From NCBI GenBank assembly GCA_017643385.1, contig JAEPNN010000003.1:248001-312000 (forward strand): 64,000 bases of DNA. The letters run 5' to 3'. The position numbers and the translations under genes are program-made. Origin of the DNA: Dinoroseobacter sp. (lineage in GTDB: Bacteria; Pseudomonadota; Alphaproteobacteria; Rhodobacterales; Rhodobacteraceae). The notes under the pieces were generated by a model. The model made no database searches. It saw only the letters and a list, made by a program, of their open reading frames with translations, and was not told the origin of the DNA. Shown piece after piece: positions 53,269 to 62,170 of this stretch; within the stretch, counting starts at the first letter, position 1; every line of letters starts with the position of its first letter.

Positions 53269-55248
53269 TTATCGTCTCTTTTTCTCAAAGGTGATCCCAT
53301 CGAGAACCGAACGGGCGCGCTCAACTGCAGCACGATCCATTTCAAGCCCATTGGGCGCGGTTACCATCTCAGCCACGGTTTCTTCCGCATCAGCTTCTGG
53401 ATGTTGCAGACGTTCGGCAACCTGTCCCAATCGCCATGTAAGGCCTTCGTCTGTGGCATCGTGTATTTCATCCTGGGCATCCTGAATTTCGCGGTGCCAC
53501 CCGCGACGCGCTATCAGTTTTGCCCCAGCCTCCTGCAAAGCCAGCCTGGCAGCTTCAGCATCCAGCTCACCGCCACGACCAACCTTAAAACAGGGGTTGA
53601 GTGCGACATGGCGCCTTGCCTTAAGTGTTTCAAGGGGGGCGAGCGCGCGAGATACCTGCAAATGTTTAATAAATTCTTCTCCGCTCAACTCATCCGGAGC
53701 CGTCAGCAAAGCAACGCGCAGAACTTCCGTCTCAGAATCGCGCGGCTCCAGCCGTTCAAGAAGATCAACGTTACCCGGAATCATATCCGGGAAACTGCCG
53801 AGAATCGCCAAAATTACAGCTTCCAGAGTTTGACTGCTGTCCAAGCCGTCCCGTGCCAGATCTGATGCGCGCAGTTCGTCGCTAGGCAAAGGTGTCGCTT
53901 GCCACCTACCCGCGCGAAAATTTCCACCACTTCGCGGCAGTCCCTTACCTTTGGCGGCTCCGCCATAGCCGAAGAGCGCGTCACGTAATTCCTTTACCGC
54001 GGCACCATAATGACTGCGGATCGAACCATCACCGATCTGTCCCAACTGCCTGCGCAGCTCTGCATCAAGCGCTGCGCGTCGTTCAGGGCTGTCAAAGGTT
54101 TTGCCCTGGATTGCCCGCTCCCACATCAACGCAATCATCGGACGCGCTGCTTCGAGGGTTGCGGCCATCGCATCGACGCCTTCGCTTCGGATCAGATCAT
54201 CAGGGTCTTTGCCTGCCGGCACAGTGGCAAACCGCAGAGACCGCCCCGGTTTCAGCAATGGAAGCGCCCGCTCGATCGCCCGGTGCGCAGCGTTTTGACC
54301 AGCTGTATCGCCATCCATCATCAGGACAGGTTCAGACGAGGCCGCCCATATCGTTTCAAGCTGGGCCTCGGTGATCGCCGTACCCATCGGGGCACAAGCG
54401 GTCTCAAATCCCGCTTCAACCAGCGCGATCACGTCCATATAGCCTTCGGCGAGGATGATCTGACCTTTTTTCCCTGACGCCGCGCGCGCCGGACCAATAT
54501 TGTAAACGACCCGCGATTTATCGAAGAGCGGCGTCTCAGGCGAATTCAGGTATTTCGCTGGATCGTTCGCATCCATGGCCCGCCCACCAAATCCGATACA
54601 TCGCTTTTGCGCGTCCCGGATTGGAAAGATGATCCGGTCGCGGAACACATCATAGGGTTTTCCGCCCTTTTGAGATGCTTTCGCGAGACCCGCTTGTATC
54701 AGCAATTCAGGCTTCACGCCCTTGTGCGTCATCTCATCAAAAAGCGCCTGAAACCCACCAGGCGCATACCCGATCTCGAACGTGTCGCGGGTTTGCGGTT
54801 TCAGACCGCGCCGTTGCAGATATGCGCGCGCCTCAGCCCCGGCCCGAGTGTCCAGCGAGCGGTAGAAAAACTGAAGCGCAGCTTCGTTGATCTCGTACAG
54901 CTGTGTACGCAAATCTGCCTTTTCACGGGCCTTCGGATCCGGAGATGGCATCTGCATACCCGCCTCAGCAGCGAGGATTTCGACCGCCTCCATGAAGGAC
55001 GCGTTCTCGGTTTCCTGAACAAACTTGATCACATCGCCGGATGCCTGACAACCGAAACACTTGTAATGCCCACTACGATCAACCGCATGAAAAGAAGACG
55101 TTTTTTCCTGATGAAAGGGGCAAGGTGCCCACATGTCACCCTGCTGTTGCTTAGATTTCTTCTGGTCCCACACAACTTTTCGGCCCACCACCTGCGTGAT
55201 CGGCAGGCGCGACTTCAGCTCATCAAGAAAACCCGGTGGCAAGGACAT
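53269..55248 (-). CDS. dnaG: DNA primase
   Basis: DnaG makes RNA primers for replication. The 659-residue protein has the N-terminal zinc finger (CPFHQEKTSSFHAVDRSGHY with KCFGC), the TOPRIM catalytic region (AEGYMDVIALVEAGFE and MMDGDTAGQNAA), and a helicase-binding C-terminus. ATG at 55248 (MSLPPGFLDEL) is preferred because it matches the family start; the frame is open up to 55404. It precedes rpoD and follows soxG on the minus strand. Confidence 0.96.
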   Translation of the reverse strand: MSLPPGFLDELKSRLPITQVVGRKVVWDQKKSKQQQGDMWAPCPFHQEKTSSFHAVDRSGHYKCFGCQASGDVIKFVQETENASFMEAVEILAAEAGMQMPSPDPKAREKADLRTQLYEINEAALQFFYRSLDTRAGAEARAYLQRRGLKPQTRDTFEIGYAPGGFQALFDEMTHKGVKPELLIQAGLAKASQKGGKPYDVFRDRIIFPIRDAQKRCIGFGGRAMDANDPAKYLNSPETPLFDKSRVVYNIGPARAASGKKGQIILAEGYMDVIALVEAGFETACAPMGTAITEAQLETIWAASSEPVLMMDGDTAGQNAAHRAIERALPLLKPGRSLRFATVPAGKDPDDLIRSEGVDAMAATLEAARPMIALMWERAIQGKTFDSPERRAALDAELRRQLGQIGDGSIRSHYGAAVKELRDALFGYGGAAKGKGLPRSGGNFRAGRWQATPLPSDELRASDLARDGLDSSQTLEAVILAILGSFPDMIPGNVDLLERLEPRDSETEVLRVALLTAPDELSGEEFIKHLQVSRALAPLETLKARRHVALNPCFKVGRGGELDAEAARLALQEAGAKLIARRGWHREIQDAQDEIHDATDEGLTWRLGQVAERLQHPEADAEETVAEMVTAPNGLEMDRAAVERARSVLDGITFEKKRR

Positions 55249-55297
55249 GCCACAGTATGTGCGCGCAAGACCAGGAATGCCAAGAGGCAGCTGTCTT

Positions 55298-55828
55298 TTA
55301 TTCCCAGCTTCGTTGGGCCTTAGAACGGGCGGCGACCGACTGCATTGCGACCTGCAGTTCATGCACAAGCGTGCCTGCCATCGATCGAAACACCATGATT
55401 TCAAACCCTTTTGTCGTCCGGGTGATCTGCGCCGTCATATGGCCGACAAGCGTGCGGGCCGTGTGACCACGCTTGAAATGGCCTTCCCGTAAATCAAGCG
55501 GCGTCAGGCGGGCCAACGCGTCATCAGCGCCTGCACCGTCCAGCCGCACTATGGTCCATGCGTCGCTTTGATCGGTCAACGCAGCGGTTTCCGAAAGCTT
55601 TGCGTCGGGCGCATTTGTTCCAATCCAAAGGGCCTGATCCCGGCCCGCCCAGATCATCCGCGCCCCTTCTTTGCCCGTAGACCTGTTTGGCGAGGGAATG
55701 CCTGCGGACACTCCGGGATAGGGGGCGATAGACCAGATTTCACGAGCTTCCACCTCAGTCAGCGTCATCTCGCCTTCGGTCAGGGGCAGCAGTCCATCAG
55801 CAGGGTTCTTTGCGTTGAGTTTAGCCAC
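55298..55828 (-). CDS. soxG: sarcosine oxidase gamma subunit
   Basis: The gamma subunit of heterotetrameric sarcosine oxidase. The 176-residue product with GLLPLTEGEMTLTEV, WSIAPYPG, DGAGADDALARLTPLDLREGHF and TKGFEIMVFRSMAGTLVHEL fits SoxG. The GTG at 55828 is preferred; it overlaps the soxA stop by 8 bp. The frame continues upstream inside soxA. It is the last gene of the sox operon; no glyA gene follows. Confidence 0.88.
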   Translation of the reverse strand: MAKLNAKNPADGLLPLTEGEMTLTEVEAREIWSIAPYPGVSAGIPSPNRSTGKEGARMIWAGRDQALWIGTNAPDAKLSETAALTDQSDAWTIVRLDGAGADDALARLTPLDLREGHFKRGHTARTLVGHMTAQITRTTKGFEIMVFRSMAGTLVHELQVAMQSVAARSKAQRSWE

Positions 55829-58742
55829 GCATCCGTCCTCCCTCTGGATCGAAAAAGACCGGATCGCAGACCTCGACCATCGTTTTGACCTCTCGAAGGT
55901 GATCAATCACCTGCACAATCTCACCGTGACGCGCGCGCCCGTCTTTCAGAAAGCCCAGCGCCAGATTGCTGTTCAGCGTTGGCGAATACCCCTCGGAAGT
56001 GATGTAGCCCTGATCATTTTCGCGGATTGCATCGTCACCATCAGTGAACAAGTGCGCTCCGGGCGACATCATTTTCACTGCACCTGCAGGTTTCAGACCG
56101 ACAAGCTGTTGCCGCCCGGGTTCAGTCAGCGCCGGACGCGTCGTCGCAAGCTTTCCGATACAATCCTTTTTGGCACTAACCATACGCCCAAAACCAATAT
56201 CGTCAGCCGTCACGCGACCGTCGATTTCGGAATGGGTGATAAAGCCCTTTTCGATCCGCAGCACATTGAGGGCCTCCATTCCGTAAGCCCCTCCACCCAG
56301 CGCTTCTGCCCGCGCCACAAGATCGCGGAAAAGCGCATCGCCGTAGCGTGCAGGTATCGCAATCTCATAGGCATGTTCCCCCGAGAAGGAGATGCGGAAC
56401 AGCCGCCCTGCAATCCCATCAACACTGACGGGACCATTTGCCATGAACGGGAAAGTTTCATCTGTGATCGGTTCATCGATAACCGCAGATAGCAACTCAC
56501 GCGACTTTGGGCCCGCAACGGCGAACTGCGCCCAGTGTTCGGTGACCGAGGTAAAGCGCACAGCCATGTCCCGCGCATGAACTTGCTGGACATAGTCGAG
56601 ATGCTTCATGACCTGACCCGCAGCGGCGGTGGTTGTCGTCATAAGATAGTGGGTCTCGCCCAGACAGGCGGTCGTGCCATCATCCATGACAAACCCGTCT
56701 TCGCGCAGCATCAGCCCGTAACGCGTCTTACCGGGCTTCAGGGTCGACAACGTGTTTGAATATACAAAATCCAGAAACTTGCCCGCATCCGGGCCCTTCA
56801 GATCGATCTTTCCAAGGGTGGACACATCGCAAACGCCAACAGCGTTCCGAACATACCCAACTTCGCGGTCACACGATTGCCGCCAATGCGTTTCCCCATC
56901 GCGCGGGAAGTAACTTGGGCGATACCAAAGACCCGCTTCGATAAAGGGCGCGCCCATCTGTTCCGTTGCAACATGGCTTGTGGTTTTGCGTTCCGGTGCG
57001 AAGCCTTTGCCGCGGGCACCTGCTCCTAATGTCGAAAGCGCCACTGGAACGTAAGGCGGGCGGAACGTCGTGGTGCCGGTCTCAGGAATGCCGCGCCCGG
57101 TCGCATCCGCAAGCAGCGCAAGCGCCCCGACGTTTGAGTTCTTGCCTTGATCGGTCGCCATGCCTTGCGTGGTGTAGCGTTTCATGTGCTCGACGCTGAC
57201 CATGTTTTCGCGTGCCGCTTGTTTGATGTCCTTGGTGGTGACATCATTCTGGAAATCAAGCCAAGCATGCCCCTTCCCCGGAACGGCCCAAAGTGGGTCA
57301 AGGGCATAGGCTGTATCTTCGGCTTCTGGCACCTCAATGTCTGGCGCGGATTTCCCGAGCTCGGACAAGGCCCGCGTTGCGGCCGCGATCCCACCTTCAA
57401 GACAGGCTGTGGTCGAAAAATCACCCTGACATGCCCCCGCCGGGATCATACCGGGAATGCCACCATTGCGCGGCACGAAACTCGCGATATCCTCACGCCA
57501 TTGGGGACGGCCGTTCATGTGGCAGGTCATGTGAACTGTGGGGTTCCATCCCCCCGAGACCGCAAGACAATCCACTTTCAATGTCCGGCCGTTGCTCAGT
57601 GTTATTTCCGTTAGTCCCAACCGGCCTTTCGTGTCGGATACGCAGGCCTGATGGACCGGAACCCCAATATCCTTTCCCGCACCAGCGCGCGGATCGATCA
57701 ATGCGACCACCTCGACGCCAGCTGTTTGAAGATCCCTTACGGTCTGATGGGCGTCATTATTGCTTCCAAAAACCGCGACACGTTTGCCGGGCGCAACCGC
57801 ATATCGGTTGACATAACTGCGCACCGCACTGGCCAGCATCACACCGGGCCTGTCGTTATTTGCAAATGCGATCGGACGCTCGAGCGCCCCCGCACCAAGT
57901 ACAGTGCGTTTTGCCACAATCCGCCAGAAACACTCCAGCGGCAAGCCCGTGGGCACGGTCGCGAGATGGTGCGCAACGCGCTCCACTGCTCCGTAGGTAC
58001 CACCATCATAGGCTCCGGTGACTGTGGTGCGCGTCATCAGGCGCACATTGTCCATCCCCGATAGCTCGGCAATGACGCTGTCGGCCCATTCAGCGCCGCT
58101 TTGCCCGTCAATCGCACCGGTTTCTGACAAAAGGCGCCCGCCAAAGCGCTCCCCTTCATCCGCAAGGATCACGTCGACACCAGCGCGCGCGGCCGTCAGC
58201 GCAGCCATCAACCCCGTGGGCCCGGTACCAATCACCAGCAGATCGCAATGCGCAAACCCTTTTTCATAGGCGGCGGGATCGGGCATGCCCGCCAATGCCC
58301 CAAGGCCAGCAGCACGACGGATGAAGGGCTCGTATAGCTTTTCCCAAAATGCACGCGGCCACATGAAGGTCTTGTAATAGAACCCTGCTCCGAGGAACGG
58401 GGCCAGAAGGTTATTGGCCTCCATCACATCGAATTTCAGGCTGGGCCAGGCGTTTTGGCTGGTGGCGTAAAGCCCATCGTAAAGTGCCTGTGTCGTGGCC
58501 CGCACATTTGGGTTCTGCGCAGCGCCCTTCCCGATATGCACCAGCGCGTTTGGCTCCTCGCTGCCTGCGCTCAGAACCCCGCGCGGTCTGTGGTATTTGA
58601 AACTGCGCCCCACCAGTTTCACGCCATTGGCCAAAAGCGCCGAGGCAAGCGTGTCACCGTCGTGTCCGGCGTACCATTGCTTGTCGAATTGGAAGCGTAG
58701 ATTTGTACCGCGGTCAATCAGACCGCCCGAGGGAAGCCTCAT
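55821..58742 (-). CDS. soxA: sarcosine oxidase alpha subunit
   Basis: The large subunit of the enzyme that demethylates sarcosine to glycine, with formaldehyde passed to tetrahydrofolate. The 973 residues cover an N-terminal 2Fe-2S-fold-like segment (GHDGDTLASALLANGV and SFKYHRPRGVLSAGSEEPN), a nucleotide-binding region (VIGTGPTGLMAALTAARAG), a disulfide-reductase-like FAD fold, and a C-terminal tetrahydrofolate-binding aminomethyltransferase domain (QFAVAGPKSRELLSAV). It overlaps soxD by 4 bp. Confidence 0.96.
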   Translation of the reverse strand: MRLPSGGLIDRGTNLRFQFDKQWYAGHDGDTLASALLANGVKLVGRSFKYHRPRGVLSAGSEEPNALVHIGKGAAQNPNVRATTQALYDGLYATSQNAWPSLKFDVMEANNLLAPFLGAGFYYKTFMWPRAFWEKLYEPFIRRAAGLGALAGMPDPAAYEKGFAHCDLLVIGTGPTGLMAALTAARAGVDVILADEGERFGGRLLSETGAIDGQSGAEWADSVIAELSGMDNVRLMTRTTVTGAYDGGTYGAVERVAHHLATVPTGLPLECFWRIVAKRTVLGAGALERPIAFANNDRPGVMLASAVRSYVNRYAVAPGKRVAVFGSNNDAHQTVRDLQTAGVEVVALIDPRAGAGKDIGVPVHQACVSDTKGRLGLTEITLSNGRTLKVDCLAVSGGWNPTVHMTCHMNGRPQWREDIASFVPRNGGIPGMIPAGACQGDFSTTACLEGGIAAATRALSELGKSAPDIEVPEAEDTAYALDPLWAVPGKGHAWLDFQNDVTTKDIKQAARENMVSVEHMKRYTTQGMATDQGKNSNVGALALLADATGRGIPETGTTTFRPPYVPVALSTLGAGARGKGFAPERKTTSHVATEQMGAPFIEAGLWYRPSYFPRDGETHWRQSCDREVGYVRNAVGVCDVSTLGKIDLKGPDAGKFLDFVYSNTLSTLKPGKTRYGLMLREDGFVMDDGTTACLGETHYLMTTTTAAAGQVMKHLDYVQQVHARDMAVRFTSVTEHWAQFAVAGPKSRELLSAVIDEPITDETFPFMANGPVSVDGIAGRLFRISFSGEHAYEIAIPARYGDALFRDLVARAEALGGGAYGMEALNVLRIEKGFITHSEIDGRVTADDIGFGRMVSAKKDCIGKLATTRPALTEPGRQQLVGLKPAGAVKMMSPGAHLFTDGDDAIRENDQGYITSEGYSPTLNSNLALGFLKDGRARHGEIVQVIDHLREVKTMVEVCDPVFFDPEGGRMRG

Positions 58743-58999
58743 TTGCCCACCTCCATCGCCAATTCTGTCGATAGGATCTCATGGGTCACCGTGTTACGGG
58801 TCACAACAAGCCACGTCCCGGAGGGGTCATGGTACCACAGTTCGCGGGTTTCACCTGCTGGGTTGTCGCGAAGATGCAGATGATCATCGAGGGCTTCGAT
58901 GGTGCCATCTTGACCCGGGCGATCCAGATAGTCGACCGAACCCATAATCGTGAACTCCCGCAAATCGCGTTCACCGTTCAGAGGGCAAGTAATTCGCAT
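58739..58999 (-). CDS. soxD: sarcosine oxidase delta subunit lacking zinc cysteines
   Basis: The 86-residue delta subunit: MRITCPLNGERDLREF, LHLRDNPAGETRELWYHDPSG and VVTRNTVTHEILSTE follow the SoxD fold. The usual zinc site uses a CPxCG knuckle and a later H-x3-C; here these read CPLNG and HDPSG, so two cysteines are replaced, by Asn and Gly. The zinc site is therefore likely lost. It lies between soxB and soxA and is translated with soxA (4-bp overlap). Confidence 0.9.
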   Translation of the reverse strand: MRITCPLNGERDLREFTIMGSVDYLDRPGQDGTIEALDDHLHLRDNPAGETRELWYHDPSGTWLVVTRNTVTHEILSTELAMEVGK

Positions 59000-59011
59000 G
59001 TCGTGATCCCC

Positions 59012-60262
59012 TCAGTGCAGATTGTGCTGAGAGCCCGTGGACTCTTCGTCAATGACATGCCCCGTACGGAACCGATCTAGACGGAAGCGTTTTGCGACGT
59101 CATGAGAGTGATCGGTCGCCATCAGATGCGCCATGCACCACCCCGATGCAGGCACCGCTTTGAAGCCGCCATAACACCAGCCTGCGTCGACATAGAGACC
59201 CTCAATCGGGGATTTGTCGATAATCGGCGAGCCATCAGGTGTCATATCCATGATCCCGCCCCAAGACCGCAGCATTTTGGCTTTCCCGATCATCGGCATC
59301 AGTGTCATCCCGGCCTCGACAACATGCTCGGCCATGGGCAGATTTCCACGCTGCGCGTAGCTGGGATAATAATCGAGATCGCCGCCAAATACGAGGCCAC
59401 CCTTGTCAGACTGGCTGATGTAGAAATGGCCCATCCCGTAGGTAATTACATGATCGATACAGGGCTTAAGCCCCTCAGTGACGAAAGCCTGCAAGACGTG
59501 GCTTTCAACAGGCAAGCGGAAGCCCGCCATTTCGGCCACCTGCCCCGACCGCCCGGCAACGACCATGCCAACCTTGGGGGCGCGAATATCGCCTCGCGTG
59601 GTCTGAACACCTTTGCACACGCCGTTCTCAATCAGGAAACCTGTGACCTCGCATTGCTGGATCAGATCGACCCCCAGCTGATCGGCCCCACGCGCGTACC
59701 CCCAGGCCACAGCGTCATGGCGCGCCGTACCGCCGCGCTTGTGATACAGACCGCCATAAATCGGGAAGCGCGTTTGATCATAATCGAGATAGGGCAGCAA
59801 TTTCCTGCATCCTTGCGTATCGAGCAGGATTGCGTCGTCTCCCTGGTTGATCATCGCGTTGCCCCGACGCGCATAGGCATCGCGCTGACCATCCGAATGG
59901 AAGAGATTGATAATGCCACGCTGGGAATGCATCGCGTTGAAATTCAGGTCGGCTTCCATGCCTTCCCACAGCTTCAACGAATGGGAATAGAACTCCGAAT
60001 TTCCCGGCAACATGTAGTTCGCCCGCACGATCGTCGTGTTGCGTCCGACATTCCCGCCGCCGAGATATCCTTTCTCGATGACCGCAATGTTGGTGAGCCC
60101 GTGGTTCTTGGCGAGGTAATAGGCGGTTGAAAGACCATGCCCACCACCGCCGATGATGATGGCGTCGTAACTGGCTTTGGGCTCTGGCGTGCGCCAAAGC
60201 GGCCCCCAGCCTGTGTTGCCGGTCAGACCCTCTTTGAGGATGCGAAGTGCGGAAAAGCGCAT
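59012..60262 (-). CDS. soxB: sarcosine oxidase beta subunit
   Basis: SoxB carries FAD and FMN and is the site of sarcosine dehydrogenation. The 416-residue protein starts MRFSALRILKEGLTGNTGW, with the FAD-binding IIGGGGHGLSTAYYLAKNHG, GYLGGGNVGRNTTIVRANYM, VVAGRSGQVAEMAG and the C-terminal DAGWCYGGFKAVPASGWCMAHL. It opens soxB-soxD-soxA-soxG, the standard sarcosine oxidase order, 12 bases before soxD. Confidence 0.96.
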   Translation of the reverse strand: MRFSALRILKEGLTGNTGWGPLWRTPEPKASYDAIIIGGGGHGLSTAYYLAKNHGLTNIAVIEKGYLGGGNVGRNTTIVRANYMLPGNSEFYSHSLKLWEGMEADLNFNAMHSQRGIINLFHSDGQRDAYARRGNAMINQGDDAILLDTQGCRKLLPYLDYDQTRFPIYGGLYHKRGGTARHDAVAWGYARGADQLGVDLIQQCEVTGFLIENGVCKGVQTTRGDIRAPKVGMVVAGRSGQVAEMAGFRLPVESHVLQAFVTEGLKPCIDHVITYGMGHFYISQSDKGGLVFGGDLDYYPSYAQRGNLPMAEHVVEAGMTLMPMIGKAKMLRSWGGIMDMTPDGSPIIDKSPIEGLYVDAGWCYGGFKAVPASGWCMAHLMATDHSHDVAKRFRLDRFRTGHVIDEESTGSQHNLH

Positions 60263-60446
60263 GGCGTGCCCCTGTCAAAACATGAAGAGGAAACCCTGCA
60301 GCCATCAAAGACGCAAGGGCGTTCCCGACATCGACAGGCCAACGCGCGACGCGCCCATGCTTTTCAACATTTCAAAGCCGAAGAACAGTCAGGACTGCGC
60401 ACCGTTCAGCCCCTTCAAAACGCGTTGTGACAGCCGATTTACCCGC

Positions 60447-61877
60447 TCAGAGCCCCTTGGTGCCGTAGCTTTGTGCCACCCGCGCGATCCCGACAAGATA
60501 CGCCGCCACCCGCAAGTCATCGACATCTGATCTGGAATGCCAGACCTCGCGCATGGATTGGTAGGCGGTACGCATCGTGTCATCGAGACCAGACCGGACC
60601 AATTCCAGCTCCCCTGCCCCACGCAAATACTTGTCTTTAAAATTCGGACTCAACTGCCAGCCGATCCCGCTGTCGGCGCTCAGGCGTTCGAGTTCGTCAA
60701 CAACCAACTGATGTCGCGCCTCTTCCTGACGCCTTTGCATGCGCCCAAAGCGGATATGGCTAAGGTTCTTGACCCATTCAAAATAACTCACTGTCACACC
60801 GCCTGCATTGGCATAGAGGTCGGGGATTATCACAGCGCCCTTCTGGCGCAGGATTTCGTCGGCCTTCGCGGTAACAGGTCCGTTTGCAGCCTCAATAATC
60901 AACGGTGCCTTTACCCTCGCAGCGTTTTCGGCGTTTACGACGCCTTCGATCGCAGCTGGCAGCAGAATGTCACACTCCTCTTCAATCAGGACCATCCCGT
61001 TTTCGACGTAAGTTCCGTTCGGATAGCCTTTTACGCCGCGGTGTTTAGAGATCCAGTCGCGCAGATCCTGAACGTCGATACCTTTGGGGTCGTGAATGCC
61101 CCCATCCCATTCGGCGACCGCAATAATTTTGCATCCATCTTCTTCGGACAAAAACTTCGCAGCATGGTATCCTACATTGCCAAGGCCCTGAACCACGACG
61201 CGCTTGCCATCGAGCGTACCGGACAGACCAGCTTTGGCGACATCTTCCGGGTAGCGGAAGAATTCCTGAAGCGCATATTGAACGCCCCGTCCGGTCGCCT
61301 CGACGCGCCCCTGGATCCCTCCATTTGTGACAGGTTTGCCCGTAACACAGGCTTTTCCATTGATATCCGTGGTATTCATCCGCTGGTAGGTATCGGCGAT
61401 CCAGCTCATCTCGCGCTCGCCCGTTCCCATGTCGGGGGCCGGGACGTTTTGGGACGGACTGATCAGGTCACGCTTGACCAGCTCATAAGCAAAGCGGCGC
61501 GTGATCTGTTCCAACTCATGCTCTTCCCATTCCCGCGGATCGATACACAGCCCGCCCTTTGAACCGCCAAACGGCGCCTCAACAAGTGCGCATTTGAAGG
61601 TCATAAGCGCCGCTAGCGCCTCAACCTCTTGCTGGTTCACCGAGGTCGCGTAGCGAATGCCACCCTTTACAGGTTCCATATGCTCTGAATGTACCGATCG
61701 GTATCCTTTAAAGGTGTGTATATCGCCGCGAAGGCGTACCCCAAAACGGACGGTGTAGGTCGCGTTACAAACCCGGATTTTCTCTTCAAGCCCCTGCGGT
61801 AGATCAAGCAACGTGACCGCCCGGTTAAACATTAAGTTTACGGACTCGCGAAAGCCCGGCTCCTTTTGGGTTTGCAT
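60447..61877 (-). CDS. glutamate dehydrogenase (Glu/Leu/Phe/Val family)
   Basis: Interconverts glutamate and 2-oxoglutarate with release or capture of ammonia. The 476-residue protein has the catalytic lysine region in MEPVKGGIRY, FKCALVEAPFGGSKGGL, the coenzyme fold VVVQGLGNVGYHAAKFL and IEAANGPVTAKAD. ATG at 61877 (MQTQKEPGF) is preferred: GGAGG stands 7 bases upstream; the open frame extends to 62015. It lies 185 bases upstream of soxB on the same strand, matching amino-acid/methylamine catabolism. Confidence 0.92.
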   Translation of the reverse strand: MQTQKEPGFRESVNLMFNRAVTLLDLPQGLEEKIRVCNATYTVRFGVRLRGDIHTFKGYRSVHSEHMEPVKGGIRYATSVNQQEVEALAALMTFKCALVEAPFGGSKGGLCIDPREWEEHELEQITRRFAYELVKRDLISPSQNVPAPDMGTGEREMSWIADTYQRMNTTDINGKACVTGKPVTNGGIQGRVEATGRGVQYALQEFFRYPEDVAKAGLSGTLDGKRVVVQGLGNVGYHAAKFLSEEDGCKIIAVAEWDGGIHDPKGIDVQDLRDWISKHRGVKGYPNGTYVENGMVLIEEECDILLPAAIEGVVNAENAARVKAPLIIEAANGPVTAKADEILRQKGAVIIPDLYANAGGVTVSYFEWVKNLSHIRFGRMQRRQEEARHQLVVDELERLSADSGIGWQLSPNFKDKYLRGAGELELVRSGLDDTMRTAYQSMREVWHSRSDVDDLRVAAYLVGIARVAQSYGTKGL

Positions 61878-62170
61878 CCCATTTCCTCCAAGAAATTGCC
61901 CAACATCTGACATAAGAGTCGATGATATACGCTGTTTAATAAGTTGCTTAGTTTTTGTGCAATACTTGTACGGGCCAAAAGCAATGTTTCTGGTGTGTTT
62001 TTTCGATCCGACCATGTGTTGGTCGTCGCAAGGGCAAGACGCCGTGTTTCAACCCCACCCTCGCCCCAATCTCGCCACAGGGTCTTGGGAAGGTGTCGGT
62101 GGAGTATTCCGCCTTGCGGATCGGGAGCACCCGACCGCGAAGACGGTGTGGTATGGGATCAGGTACAAAG

